This document shows, in pieces, positions 12,775 to 22,779 of a DNA stretch of 35,002 nt. The first letter of the stretch is position 1. Every line of letters begins with the position of its first letter. The translations under genes were made by a program, and so were the position numbers. The stretch covers positions 8,835,939 to 8,870,940 of the forward strand of contig JBOZIK010000001.1 in NCBI GenBank assembly GCA_051453625.1, written 5' to 3'. This stretch comes from Welwitschia mirabilis (taxonomy: Eukaryota; Gnetophyta; Gnetopsida; Welwitschiales). The notes under the pieces were generated by a model. That model saw nothing but the letters and a program-made list of their open reading frames with translations. It did not search any database and had not been told where the DNA came from.

Positions 12775-13740
12775 ATAAATATCAATGCTCATGGTGTAAA
12801 AGACAGGGTTACACACAGACTTCTATAGGATTTCTTAGGAAAAGATCAAATCTACCCTTAAGGCAAACGTAATAACCAAAGAATTTAGTTCATTTAAAGA
12901 TGTTAAATCTTTTTAATCCAACATAGTTTTTAAAAATTTGATTTTATCACTATAAGTGGGTACATACTTTAATATGAAGCATGGATTTTTAATATGAGAG
13001 CAACTTATTACATGACTTATAAGCATGATTATTTTGATACCTTTGTTGAAGCACCAAGCCATGTATATCTAGCAAATAGAACATTGATTCCTGTGAAAGG
13101 GTATGATTCAATTATGCGTGACTTAACATCACTCTCTCCACAAAGAATCTCACATTTTCTCTATGTGCCTTCATTAAGGTTACATCCTCTTTCTCTTTTA
13201 GTTGTGTTGAGAGATGATCACTCAATCTTAATGACAAAGCATTTTGTGAACATTTTTAACAGGAACAATTAGTTAGTTATAAAAGGATACATAGATGGAA
13301 ATCTTGCTCATCTTTGAGGATGTATCAAAATGCATGAAATATCCTACACAATTTCCCCAGATAATATTTCTTCATTTTTGTTATAGCATGTTTAATTAGA
13401 ACATCCCAAGATACAAACATTGAATGCCATGTGTGAGAATGGACATCATCTTCTTTTATCCATTCCAAGGGATTTTCCTTAATGTGAAGCATGCATTATG
13501 GGTAAAGTAACTAAACAATAATTTGCACTAAGTAAGTGGAATGCAGATTGTAAGCATTATCTTATACATAATGATTTATGTCACTTAATACTAGTTCCCA
13601 CAGTCTAAGGCTTTCGGTACTTCACCTTATTTATTTATGATCATACTCAAATGGCTTGGGTGTACTTTATCAAGACTAAATCTCAAGATTTGATGTTGCG
13701 GTGTGTATTTGTGCAATAGTTCACGTTTCAATCTCAATCT
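12775..13740 (+). mobile_element. decayed Ty1-copia fragment (zinc knuckle, protease, integrase)
   Basis: Three landmarks occur in copia order. At 12786 the frame reads CSWCKRQGYTQ, a CCHC zinc knuckle with His changed to Tyr and the last Cys lost. At 12982 it reads WIFNMRATYYMTYKHDYF, the protease start, where the catalytic D-[ST]-G triplet is N-M-R. The same frame runs on through VYLANRTLIPVKG to HFLYVPSLRLHPLS (open to 13272), the usual pre-integrase region. Near 13570 is HNDLCH, and from 13612 FRYFTLFIYDHTQMAWVYF, the integrase core with the first Asp kept. Stops and frameshifts separate these pieces. The reverse transcriptase is not visible before the gap at 13829. Confidence 0.85.
12994..13272 (+). 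pseudogene. copia protease/pre-integrase remnant
   Basis: This is the longest surviving open piece (92 codons) of the copia polyprotein. In live elements the aspartic protease would cut Gag-Pol and the downstream domain would precede integrase. Here the active-site Asp is Asn and the adjacent Gly is Arg, so it cannot be an active protease. The ATG at 12994 falls inside the old active site and is not an original start codon. Confidence 0.8.
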
Positions 13741-13828
13741 TGTTAATTATAAATAAGATCCAAAATACAACACGCTAGTATAGACGGAGTGATCCGAATG
13801 TCGTAATTCCGTCGAAGGCCAATGGTAT

Positions 13829-13928
13829 NNNNNNNNNNNNNNNNNNNNNNNNNNNNNNNNNNNNNNNNNNNNNNNNNNNNNNNNNNNNNNNNNNNNNNNN
13901 NNNNNNNNNNNNNNNNNNNNNNNNNNNN
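13829..13928. other. assembly gap (100 N)
   Basis: A run of exactly 100 N. The 65 bases before it contain several CpG, unlike the surroundings, so a different sequence may start at the gap edge. Confidence 0.99.
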
Positions 13929-14640
13929 TGATAATCTCAACATTATAATATACTTATGGAAATGTGCCATTTTTAGAGCATGAAGTTCAAAATGATGCCA
14001 ATCACTATGTCATAACTAATGGAACTTATCCTAGCATCATGTAAAAAGATTTTGATCACTAAAAAATCTAAATAATATTTATGCAAGAGTGTGATAATGA
14101 AAGCATAAGATAAGAAAAATAAATGTGTCAAACACAATATATGTAATAATAAGCATGATATTAAAAAGATGTTAAACAACATGAATGTATACCAAAATGA
14201 TAAGAAGGGATCATCAATACAACAGATGACACTCTTGGATCTAATCTAAGATCTCATAATGAAGAGTTTCAATCCCAACAGAGTGTCCTCAACTTGGAAG
14301 CTAAAGTATCCAACTGATCTATCACTAATTTTCCATATACTTCTCCTCCTTTTTGGACATTAACAGAAGGCTCTAATCACTGAGATCTGAGTCACTCGTG
14401 TAATTCTCACCTTGGTCTTCTTTATAACTATCATCACTATGATGGGTGATGGAGAGGAGCTATGTGTATGATGACAATGAAGAGGGTGGTGATGTATGCC
14501 TCTTCCTTGAGGAACACTGTGATGTCTCATAAGGACCTACAAAGGCCTATCTCCTCATACATTAATACATTTGAAGAGTGATAAAAGTCTCAAAGAAGTT
14601 GGTGATGTCCGTCTCTGTGAAGGTAGATGGAAGCAAATAG
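13929..14640. other. AT-rich DNA, nothing recognised
   Basis: The frame at 13973-14182 (minus) is hydrophobic and AT-driven, with no homology I can name. No continuation of the copia element is visible after the gap. Confidence 0.45.
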
Positions 14641-15330
14641 ATGAGATTAGTTTAATCTAAATAGGCTCTATATGCAAAGGTGGAGATAATGGTGGATGAA
14701 CTGAAGGTGAAGAAGGTGCATGTGGTGGTGAAGAAGGTCTAGGTAGTGATGGTGGCTGTGAATATCTATGGAATGGAATTTTACGATGAGAATGCTGAAA
14801 GATAAGCGGTGGAGCATCTAAGCTCTTAGACTTAACCTCCTACAGTGTTGGCCTCTGCTGAGAAAAACCTGGAGCCGATGTCTCCCCTTGTACATGAGTC
14901 CCTATGGGAGTCTAGTACTCCTCCTGAACCTATCTCTCATCTTCAGAAGACTCCTCTAAAGATTCACTGTCTACTGCTTGGCCTGAGTTAAATCCTATGC
15001 CAAATGGAACTGATGGTTCTGCTTCTTCCTCTACATCTAACTCCTCCTCTAAGTCTAACCATGTTGGAGTCCTTATGAATTCCCAACTCTCGACTAGTGC
15101 CTCTCCTTTGCTTATTGTAAATTTGTGTTTCTTCAACCTTAGAAGATTTCTTCAAAATTTGTCCACCATCTTGGCTATTGCCTTTAATTCCTTTTTAACT
15201 AAGGAAGATTTGTGTGTAATGGAAAATAATCTCTTCATCTATGAGATCCTTTTGCTTATGCCTTTACCTAGAGTCATAAGTGCTCTTTGTTTCTCACTAA
15301 ATTTTGCCAATGGTTTCTTTTAACAAATGA
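14640..15330 (-). pseudogene. unidentified degenerate coding region, acidic then proline-rich
   Basis: On the minus strand, 15136-14930 is open and reads like real protein: a basic start (KKHKFTISKGEALVESWEF), then WLDLEEELDVEEEAEPSVPF, then DSESLEESSEDE. After two stops a neighbouring stretch reads proline/serine-rich (PPSLPRPSSPPHAPSSPS). Upstream, about 15320-15150 reads KFSEKQRALMTLGKG and KKELKAIAKMVDKF between stops. The composition (basic, acidic, then P/S-rich) differs from the AT-driven frames elsewhere in the window. I do not recognise the family. A retroelement-associated protein or host pseudogene is possible. The plus-strand frame at 14997-15323 is its shadow. Confidence 0.4.
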
Positions 15331-15647
15331 GGTTAACCTATGGCACTTAAATATCTGCATTGCTAATGATTAAGCTAATAAGACATGGATGGCCCAAGGT
15401 CTGCCATTTATAGAATAATGAAATAATATTCATACATGGTATAAAACCCAAATCTATTTAAAAACCTATGAGTACAAAATATACAACGAAGATCTTCATA
15501 GGTTTGTAATAGCTGTAGTTGCCTCCTATAATCAAAATGTTGTAAAAAGTTACTAAATCAAGAAAAGAGGCATCAAGTATCATATATTTCTCTCAATGTT
15601 CTTAATAAAGTTCATTGTATTATATCCAAATAAAATATTTCTCATTT

Positions 15648-16503
15648 AATGCCTAAACACATTAATAATTCTAAAACTGAAAATCTCTCTAAATGAATTG
15701 TTGTAAAACTAAGGGACATTAGTATCATTTATACCAAGTAGAGAATTAATAAAACTTGGAATAATATGCAAATTTACACTTTTGACCTATGTCTAAAATA
15801 CACTAGAATTTTATTTAAATTCATGAATGTTTGCATAGAATTCTCTTACCACTGGATCTAGAGTAGGCTAAACTAGTTGGATAATCATTTCCCAACTAAG
15901 CTGAATAAAGTAGCTTATGATCTAATCTCTAAATCTCTTCTAAAAATCAATGGTTATCTTTGTAATTATGAAGTTTATTAACCATGCTCTAAATATTCTT
16001 TTTACTACCTCATCATAAGACTAAGGTTCATACTAAGATCTGGCTCATTTTGTGGCTTGTTTTTTTGGCTCTGGAAGTTCTTGTTACCTTTTTTCTTATC
16101 ATATTTATGAAATAGAACTGGATACTAATAAAATATCAACTAACATGAAAGAAACTATGAAAAATATGCACCTGTTCAAGAAAATCCTCTATTCTTGCTT
16201 GTTGTTAAGATGTCTCACAAATCCAAGACACCTAGCTAGAGAAATCTAAGAAAAATGAAGTCTAAAAAATCACCTAAGAGTAACACATGTTAAGAAGAGA
16301 CTTGAAAATAAGATTTGATGGTTTCTTTTGGGTTTTGACCCTTTTTAATATCTAAAGAAACCACCAAATCTTATTTTCAAGTCTCCGCTCAACACATTTT
16401 ACTCTCAGTGATTTTTCAGACTTTGTTTTTCTTAGATTTCTCTGGCTAGATGTCTTGGATTTGTGAGACCTCTCAAAAACAAGAAAGAATAGAGGAGTTT
16501 TAG
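15648..16503. repeat. large fold-back inverted repeat, left arm interrupted
   Basis: The left arm (16181-16328) and right arm (16354-16500) are inverted copies about 147 bp long, nearly 90% identical by eye, separated by about 25 bases. Transcribed, they would fold into a long hairpin. Beyond the right arm, 16497-16530 has its inverted partner not next to the left arm but at about 15648-15680, so the left arm is interrupted by about 500 bp. On the minus strand the interruption can be bounded as an intron with GT (16171) and AG (15677). Confidence 0.85.
15677..16171 (-). other. possible old intron interrupting the left arm
   Basis: Read on the minus strand, this 495-bp segment starts GTGCAT and ends TTTTCAG. 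Removing it joins AGG-ATT-TTC-TTG-AAC-AG to T-TTT-AGA, in the same frame as the uninterrupted right arm (AGG-AGT-TTT-AGA) apart from a clean 12-base difference. That fits an intron-containing locus and an intron-less inverted copy. The alternative is insertion of about 500 bp of other DNA. The coding frame itself has stops in both arms. Confidence 0.35.
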
Positions 16504-16833
16504 AATTATCAATGTGTTTAGGCATTAACTCATAAGATGTTTTGAGAGGAGAGTTGAAAGGGTCAACTCATAAGATAAGTGCAATGGAGATGGGATGTTA
16601 AGGATGTTATCTATTTACTTACCTGATTAGGCAAAATGCAATCTCTAAATACATGAATTGATGTATCTTTTAGTCCCTTGAGATTTTGTATTCTTATTAA
16701 AATCTTGATCTTTGTTGCATTGGGTTATGACATAATCGTTGTGCCTTGATTGACTACATATGTGATAAACATGCTTCTTCTCTTATCTAAGATCTGATTT
16801 AGCTTTAGGTACCTAAACTTTCCTTGGTCTATT
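16504..16833 (-). other. continuation of minus-strand copia gag or junction with the fold-back
   Basis: The minus frame just below 16834 still reads PRKVxVPKAKSDLR, which fits the VPK-type tail often seen after the second knuckle in plant copia gag. Further down no pol motif is visible, so the element is truncated before its protease. Confidence 0.45.
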
Positions 16834-17211
16834 TTACACAAAATGATGTACCAATCTACTATGCCTCTTGGCATTCTTAGTGTAGTACTTATCTTTTAAA
16901 TTTATTAGACATCTATATTGATAATGACCTTTACAATGACAATAATAGTAAATGATGTCATTTGTATATGACAAGTGCTCATACTTCATCTTATAACTCC
17001 ACCTTTCGAACAAAGGAGCTAAAGGGGTAGTTGTCACCTCCTTGTATCCCAATCCTCTCTTATCTTTTGAACTTCTGCTTTGTTCAAGCATGATATTTAA
17101 AGTTTCTTTGCCTTGAGTAAATTTTTTAATAATTTTTTTAAATCTTAAAGTCCTTGTCTTACATTCTTTAAAACACATGTTAGTCTACCAATTGCATCTT
17201 TAAGGACTAAG

Positions 17212-17810
17212 NNNNNNNNNNNNNNNNNNNNNNNNNNNNNNNNNNNNNNNNNNNNNNNNNNNNNNNNNNNNNNNNNNNNNNNNNNNNNNNNNNNNNNNNN
17301 NNNNNNNNNNNNNNNNNNNNNNNNNNNNNNNNNNNNNNNNNNNNNNNNNNNNNNNNNNNNNNNNNNNNNNNNNNNNNNNNNNNNNNNNNNNNNNNNNNNN
17401 NNNNNNNNNNNNNNNNNNNNNNNNNNNNNNNNNNNNNNNNNNNNNNNNNNNNNNNNNNNNNNNNNNNNNNNNNNNNNNNNNNNNNNNNNNNNNNNNNNNN
17501 NNNNNNNNNNNNNNNNNNNNNNNNNNNNNNNNNNNNNNNNNNNNNNNNNNNNNNNNNNNNNNNNNNNNNNNNNNNNNNNNNNNNNNNNNNNNNNNNNNNN
17601 NNNNNNNNNNNNNNNNNNNNNNNNNNNNNNNNNNNNNNNNNNNNNNNNNNNNNNNNNNNNNNNNNNNNNNNNNNNNNNNNNNNNNNNNNNNNNNNNNNNN
17701 NNNNNNNNNNNNNNNNNNNNNNNNNNNNNNNNNNNNNNNNNNNNNNNNNNNNNNNNNNNNNNNNNNNNNNNNNNNNNNNNNNNNNNNNNNNNNNNNNNNN
17801 NNNNNNNNNN
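17212..17810. other. assembly gap (599 N) inside the copia gag
   Basis: A run of 599 N, probably a size-estimated gap. It falls in the acidic spacer between the two zinc knuckles. The open frame that can be drawn across it is meaningless. Confidence 0.99.
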
Positions 17811-18214
17811 ATAATCTTTTTGTCTTTGTACATAACTTTTAAAAATTAATAAACTCTTTAGAAATTAAATCATATTTTTCTTGAATAGGAATCCTCAGTA
17901 TTTGAATCATACCCATCTTCTAAATTATTGTTTTCATCTTTAGTGGATCTATAGCCATGTAGGAAAGATGTGCTTTCTCATTATCTGGTGCTTCTTTTTC
18001 TAAAGCCTTATCATCTTCATGCCATCTAATAAAGAATGATGTCTTCTTTTTGGGCTCCTTCTTTTGTTCATCTTTCTGCAATCTATTAGTACTAGGGCAT
18101 TTCGAGGCAATATGTCCTCTACCTCCACGTATCCAACATTCTATTTTGAAAACATTTGATCAAGAAGAAGTATTAGATGATTTACCTTTACTTCTACCTT
18201 TTTCTTGAAATTCT

Positions 18215-18400
18215 GATGACCTTGTACTTGTGTGAGAGTAGTCTTTTTAATTGTGTGAGAATAGTCTTTTTACTCTTTATGGGATAAAGGCTAGTTTCTT
18301 ATCTTCTCTTGTACTTGTGTGAGAGTAGTCTTTTTACTCTTCTCTTGTACTTGTATGAGAGTAGTCATTTTACTCTTTATTGGATAAAGGCTAGTTCCTC
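18215..18400. repeat. tandem repeats inside gag (36-bp unit and longer duplication)
   Basis: A 36-bp unit occurs back to back at 18306-18341 and 18342-18377 with few changes. Related pieces lie at about 18218-18285, and the segment containing GGATAAAGGCTAGTT occurs twice about 100 bp apart. On the minus strand the unit reads in frame as KSKKTTLTQVQE, so a short basic peptide was amplified within gag, just before the first zinc knuckle. Confidence 0.8.
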
Positions 18401-19194
18401 ATCTTCATCATTAGAATCATCATCTTCATGATCTTATTTTACCTTTTCTTTTGATCTTTGGTTTGTGCTTTGGCTTGCCTTAAGTGCAATGAGTTTCTCC
18501 TTCAAGTCTCCATCTTATATGAGGTTCATTTTATATGTTGTAAGTGTGCTTTCTAGTTCTTCTATCTTCATGGTATTGAAATCTCTAGATTCTTCCATGG
18601 TCGTGGTCTTAGGCATATAATTAGAGGTTAGTAATCTAATAACTTTTTGTATAACCTTTGCTTCTTGAAGATCCTCTTCAATACCATGTATTGCATTCAC
18701 AATGTTTACAACTTTTGTAAAGTACTCGTGAACTTTCTCTACTTAGTTCATTTTTAAATTTTCAAATTGATTTATCCAAAATAAAACTTAGATTATTTTC
18801 TAATGGAAGTACCTTCATATATTCCAATTAGAACATTCCAAATTTCTTATGCCATTTTTCAATCTTCTATTCTATTAAACTCTTCTATAGATAAAATGAA
18901 ATAAAGATAATTTTTATCTTTATAGTCATACATGAATGCACCTTTTTCTTAGTCTATCTAGTATTTCCTTTTCTTTATTTGAGTAGTAGTATTTCCTGTA
19001 GCATTTGTAATAATCTTCATAGGTTCTATGCAAACTTCTTCTTTGTTCTACCATACCTAAAACTCAAAATACTATAAGTACACCTACATCCTCATCTTCT
19101 AATAGGTATAGTTTATCCCATCGAAGAGCAGCGGTTTAACAGATGGCACCCCTTTCATGTTCACTCAAGAAAGTTACCGGTTTCATGAATACTT

Positions 19195-19206
19195 GCTCTA
19201 GTACCA
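19195..19206 (-). other. primer-binding-site relic (initiator tRNA-Met type)
   Basis: The minus strand reads TGGTACTAGAGC, differing at two adjacent bases from TGGTATCAGAGC, the usual plant copia primer-binding site complementary to initiator tRNA-Met. It lies 37 bases upstream of the gag ATG and just downstream of the proposed LTR end, the expected place. Confidence 0.7.
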
Positions 19207-19211
19207 CTTAA

Positions 19212-20537
19212 TGATTAATTTGAACTCAGAGGAAAAGGGTGAATGAGTTTCACCAAATAAAATATAAAGCAAACAACAAAATAAAAATGCACAATGGAAG
19301 ACCTTACCAAATAAGGTGGTTCCCCAACCTGAGTATGTCTCCACAGAGAGGGTAGCTTCTACTTACACCTCTAGATATTCTTGACCTATAAGAAATAGTG
19401 GTTTTTTGGTACACCACCCACCTTACAATAGGTAAGAGTATCCTTTTAAAGCAGCACTCTCCCCCTCAAGGGAATAGTGGTTTTCACATGTGCATCATGA
19501 ACCTTTACAATAATGAGAGTATCCTCAAAAGGAAGCACTTTTTCTCCTACAAGGGAATAATGGTTTTCTAGCTAACCAATAATCCTACATTTCACAAGTG
19601 CTTAAAAGCATAATAACCAATGGACACCCCTACAAGAGTTTCCTTATAAAGTATTTGAGTATTTAAGAAATGGACTCTACAATGTTATTCAAAAATAAAA
19701 TAGTTCATAATGAATAACCAAAATACAATACAACAAGAAGCCTGAATATGCTTTGATGAAGACTTTAAGATCTTTGAAGTTATTCTTTCATCACAAGTAT
19801 GAATGAGGAAGATGGTTGCAATGAAGATCCAAATCCAAGGGATGAAATAATGCTAGCTCCTTGCTACTGAAACTTTTGATTTTTTCATGAGGCTCCCTTT
19901 ACTCATGCTTTCAAGATCTATAAGTTTAATTGATTCAATGAAGTATCAAAATTTCTACTTGTATTTTTAATATCGAAGTTTTATAATGATGAGAAACATA
20001 TAGCCAGTTGAGCTTGGAACGTAGCCATTTGAATCTGCAATTTTTGTGCAATGAATAGCTAATGTCTATGCTTTGGGTGTGTAACTTTGATTTTAATCAA
20101 CGTGAACTTTGGATCAAGACGTCTTAAATTTTATAGACATCTTCTTTTCAAACATCTTTACTTTTGTAGATGTCTTGAGTCAACTTACCCAGATTCTGAT
20201 GAATTTTGCACTATAGTATTCTTGAACCTCTGTGATCATGAATCCATTATGTATAAGTTCATAGCACACCTAAAACATAAGTTATTAGTCAAAAATTAAT
20301 TGACTATATTGCTTGTTCCAGCTCAGTACATTCTAAACGTCTTCAATTTCTAGACGTCTTAGCTTAAGATGTCTTTAATTTTCAATTTCTCAAATGTCTT
20401 TAATCAATTGAATTTACACTTTAGCATCTGATCCTTTTCAAGAGATATTTCCTTTGAATATCCATCATGATCTGGTATTGTTAAAAGCTTGATGCATCTG
20501 TAATAACCTGTCTATACAAGACACAAAATGTCTGACA
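19212..20537 (-). mobile_element. probable 5' LTR of the minus-strand copia element
   Basis: The sequence beyond the primer-binding site should be the 5' LTR. Its 3' end is suggested by CA on the minus strand (plus TG at 19212-19213). A possible 5' end is the minus-strand TGTCAGACATTTTG at 20537. No second LTR is present to confirm either border, so the length of about 1.3 kb is a guess. The segment has no convincing ORF (20087-20299 is not recognised) and holds a tandem repeat at 19392-19612. Confidence 0.4.
19392..19612. repeat. about 80-bp tandem repeat, 2.7 copies, in the putative LTR
   Basis: Units start with GAAATAGTGGTTTT (19392), GGAATAGTGGTTTT (19471) and GGAATAATGGTTTT (19554). The first two share ACCT-TACAATA, GAGTATCCT, an AGCAGCACT/GGAAGCACT block and a CTCC-CTCAAG/CTCCTACAAG end. 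The third is partial. Such subrepeats are common in LTR promoter regions and can act as amplified regulatory units. Confidence 0.85.
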
Positions 20538-22779
20538 AGTGGAATTATAAAATCTAGATTTTCCAACATAAATACTAGATGAAAATAGGAAATTTAAGAA
20601 ATAATTCATATTAGAAGAATTTAAGATAAAACATGAAACTTAGCATGGTACTATGCTTCTTAAAGTAAATTAATTCTTTTATATATAGAAGCCATTTTTT
20701 AGTTTGTAGCTTATATTCATAACCTCTTAAATTCCACTATTAGTAAACCTTCTAAAAGGACATTCAACATAACATAAGGAAAAGATTGATTTTATCAAGA
20801 AAAGATTTGGATTAAAAAAATGAAGCATTTAAAAATAGGTTTTAAATTTTTATCTTGAACAATTTAGAGTAATTTTAAAATAAAAATCACTTCAAAGGAC
20901 TTAAGAATACATAGAAGAAAAGAAGAAATTTTATTTAAATAATACTAGAGAAAGTATCTATCCAAAGATAACCTACTTAAGTGCTACAATTTCCTTTTGT
21001 CTATAGATTTAGATTAGTAGGAAAAGAATGATATCTCATTCATTTATGATTGAAATAGGTATATGATCCCAATCCATCAACAAGAAAAATCTTCTTAAAT
21101 TTCTAATTATAATGTTATTAAAAAATGAATATCATGTATTTCTTAGACTTTAAAATGATAAGTTATGAAATGAATAGAACATCAAAGCCCATAATTAATT
21201 GAATTGTTTTAAGTATTACTTTGTTAATGATGTCTTTTAGTCACATGTTAAGGCTTAATTTCAATTTCTAGGTGATCAAACTACTAAATAAAAATGTTAA
21301 GTCCATAAATCAAGTATGGAAAAAACATAATTACTAAGTAGTTGAAGTTCAACACTTCCACATTAAAATATTAGAATAGTTTACCTAAATTCATTATTAT
21401 GTATAAGTAAATAATTAAGAATATAATCTATTTTCTAAAGGAGGGGAATGTAGTGGACTCTAAACAAAAATTTTTATATTAAGATAACAAAGTCAAATCT
21501 CCATACAGCAAAAATAACATCTAAATATCTACAAAATAAGAACTAAGGATAAAATCCTAAGAAGACTTTAATACTTAAAATATAAAATACTAATAAATGG
21601 TAATTGCATATAATAGAGTGTGAAAGGAGAGGTAGATATCTATAAGAAACTAAAGGTTCATCCACCCTATATAATAAAAATTATAGGAAGTAATTATCCT
21701 CTAAATGGATCTTTTTTATTTATAATTTAGTTTAAAAGATAACATGATGAATAATATAGGCTTCTCAGCATGATATAAATTTTTACAAGAGTATTTCTCA
21801 TGGAAAACTAAATCACGATTATGTTTTCATATTTGATATAAGATAATTAGATGAATGAATTTTCATATAACTATTCAAATATGAGGTGGATCAAGATCAT
21901 CACCAAGAAAAGTATGTTTTCAATGTAACTTGTATCCTTATAGAGATTTCAACATCCAAAACCAAATAAAAGCTGCATACCTCCATTCATAAACAATATG
22001 GAAGAGAAAAAACTTTCATCGAAGGGGTGGAAAAACCTACTAAAGACAATAGAGTTTTAAACAAAGCCCATAATGTAAAAGAAACCAAAAAATGACTCAC
22101 TTTAGCAAAGCGAGTGATTTATAAATTAAATAAAAATGAGATTTCGAAACATGTTCTAAAGTGTTTACATGTTATTATTGATTACAATAAGGAGCAAAAA
22201 AGGGAGTAGAGTAAATAATGTTACATCCTTTTAAAATTTTAAAAGGTAATAAATTTAATTCATCTATGAACTTGAGAGAATTCCACATGGATTTACCATT
22301 ATTAATCAACTATATATTATGTTTTAGAAAGTTGTTTAGCTTGAAATAAGTAAGGCATACTAATGTGAATGAGTTATATAACATGTAAAAAACTATCTCT
22401 TGAATTTATTACCTTTTTAAAATCACTTAAGGCTAACTTAGAAGAATGACATACCAATAAACCATCAATCAAGGGAAGCCACAATGAATTTAATTCTTGA
22501 AGCACTAATAAGTAAAATATATTACTAGTTTATAAGATAATAAATTGATTTACGTGCCTTCAAAATGCTTTGAAAAAATAGGTACTTCCTATTTTAATTT
22601 ATAGGAAAAGTATATCTAATTCAAAAGGCTAATACATTTTTCGATAAACTGATGTTTAGGAAAAGAATTAGCTAATTTATTTAAAAGTTAAAATGTAATA
22701 AAACTAGATTAATTACTGACTTGCAATATGTATTTACTATATAAATGTTAAGTCTAATTAAAATAATATATAAAATCTA
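20538..22779. other. unassigned AT-rich DNA, may hold the 3' end of the LINE
   Basis: A minus-strand LINE reverse transcriptase ends near 22.8 kb, so its 3' part should continue downward here. A minus frame near 22140-22060 (SKSHFYLIYKSLALLK, IFWF) faintly resembles the LINE C-terminal zf-RVT region, but I would not rely on it. No poly(A) tail (poly-T on this strand) is evident. Confidence 0.35.

Larger units (their letters stand above)
16834..19158 (-). pseudogene. copia gag pseudogene
   Basis: Gag is the nucleocapsid polyprotein of the retrotransposon. From the ATG at 19158 the frame reads SVKPLLFDGINYTY and RMxVYLxYFEF, the typical copia Gag start. The open piece at 18700-18515 contains VIQKVIRLLTSNYMPK and MEESRDFNTMKIEELE (central gag domain), followed by LKEKLIALKAS and an acidic stretch. 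Near 18120 IECWIRGGRGHIASKC is a knuckle with its second Cys changed to Arg. Next come TSFFIRWHEDDKALEKEAP and an acidic spacer. At 17178-16834 KFTQGKETLNIMLEQSRSS and DKRGLGY lead to a second knuckle, YYYCHCKGHYQYRC, whose first Cys is Tyr. Stops and frameshifts occur throughout. Confidence 0.85.
16834..19206 (-). mobile_element. decayed Ty1-copia element, 5' part (PBS and gag)
   Basis: This minus-strand copia element preserves its 5' architecture: a primer-binding-site relic at 19206-19195, a gag start at 19158, the gag body, and two zinc knuckles about 1.2 kb apart. A 599-N gap interrupts it. Protease, integrase and reverse transcriptase are absent, because recognisable homology ends near 16800 close to the fold-back repeat. 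It is independent of the plus-strand copia fragment at 12.8-13.7 kb, being on the other strand and covering a different part of the polyprotein. Confidence 0.85.

Noticed and set aside
17207-17833. 208-codon minus-strand ORF
   Set aside because: It consists almost entirely of the 599-N gap.
12786-19158. A single copia element spanning both copia relics
   Set aside because: The left relic is on the plus strand and holds the knuckle, protease and integrase. The right is on the minus strand and holds PBS and gag. They cannot be parts of one collinear element without an inversion, for which I see no support.
19392-19612. Tandem repeat as a CRISPR array
   Set aside because: The units are contiguous and about 80 bp long, without distinct spacers, and lie in a probable LTR of a eukaryotic genome.
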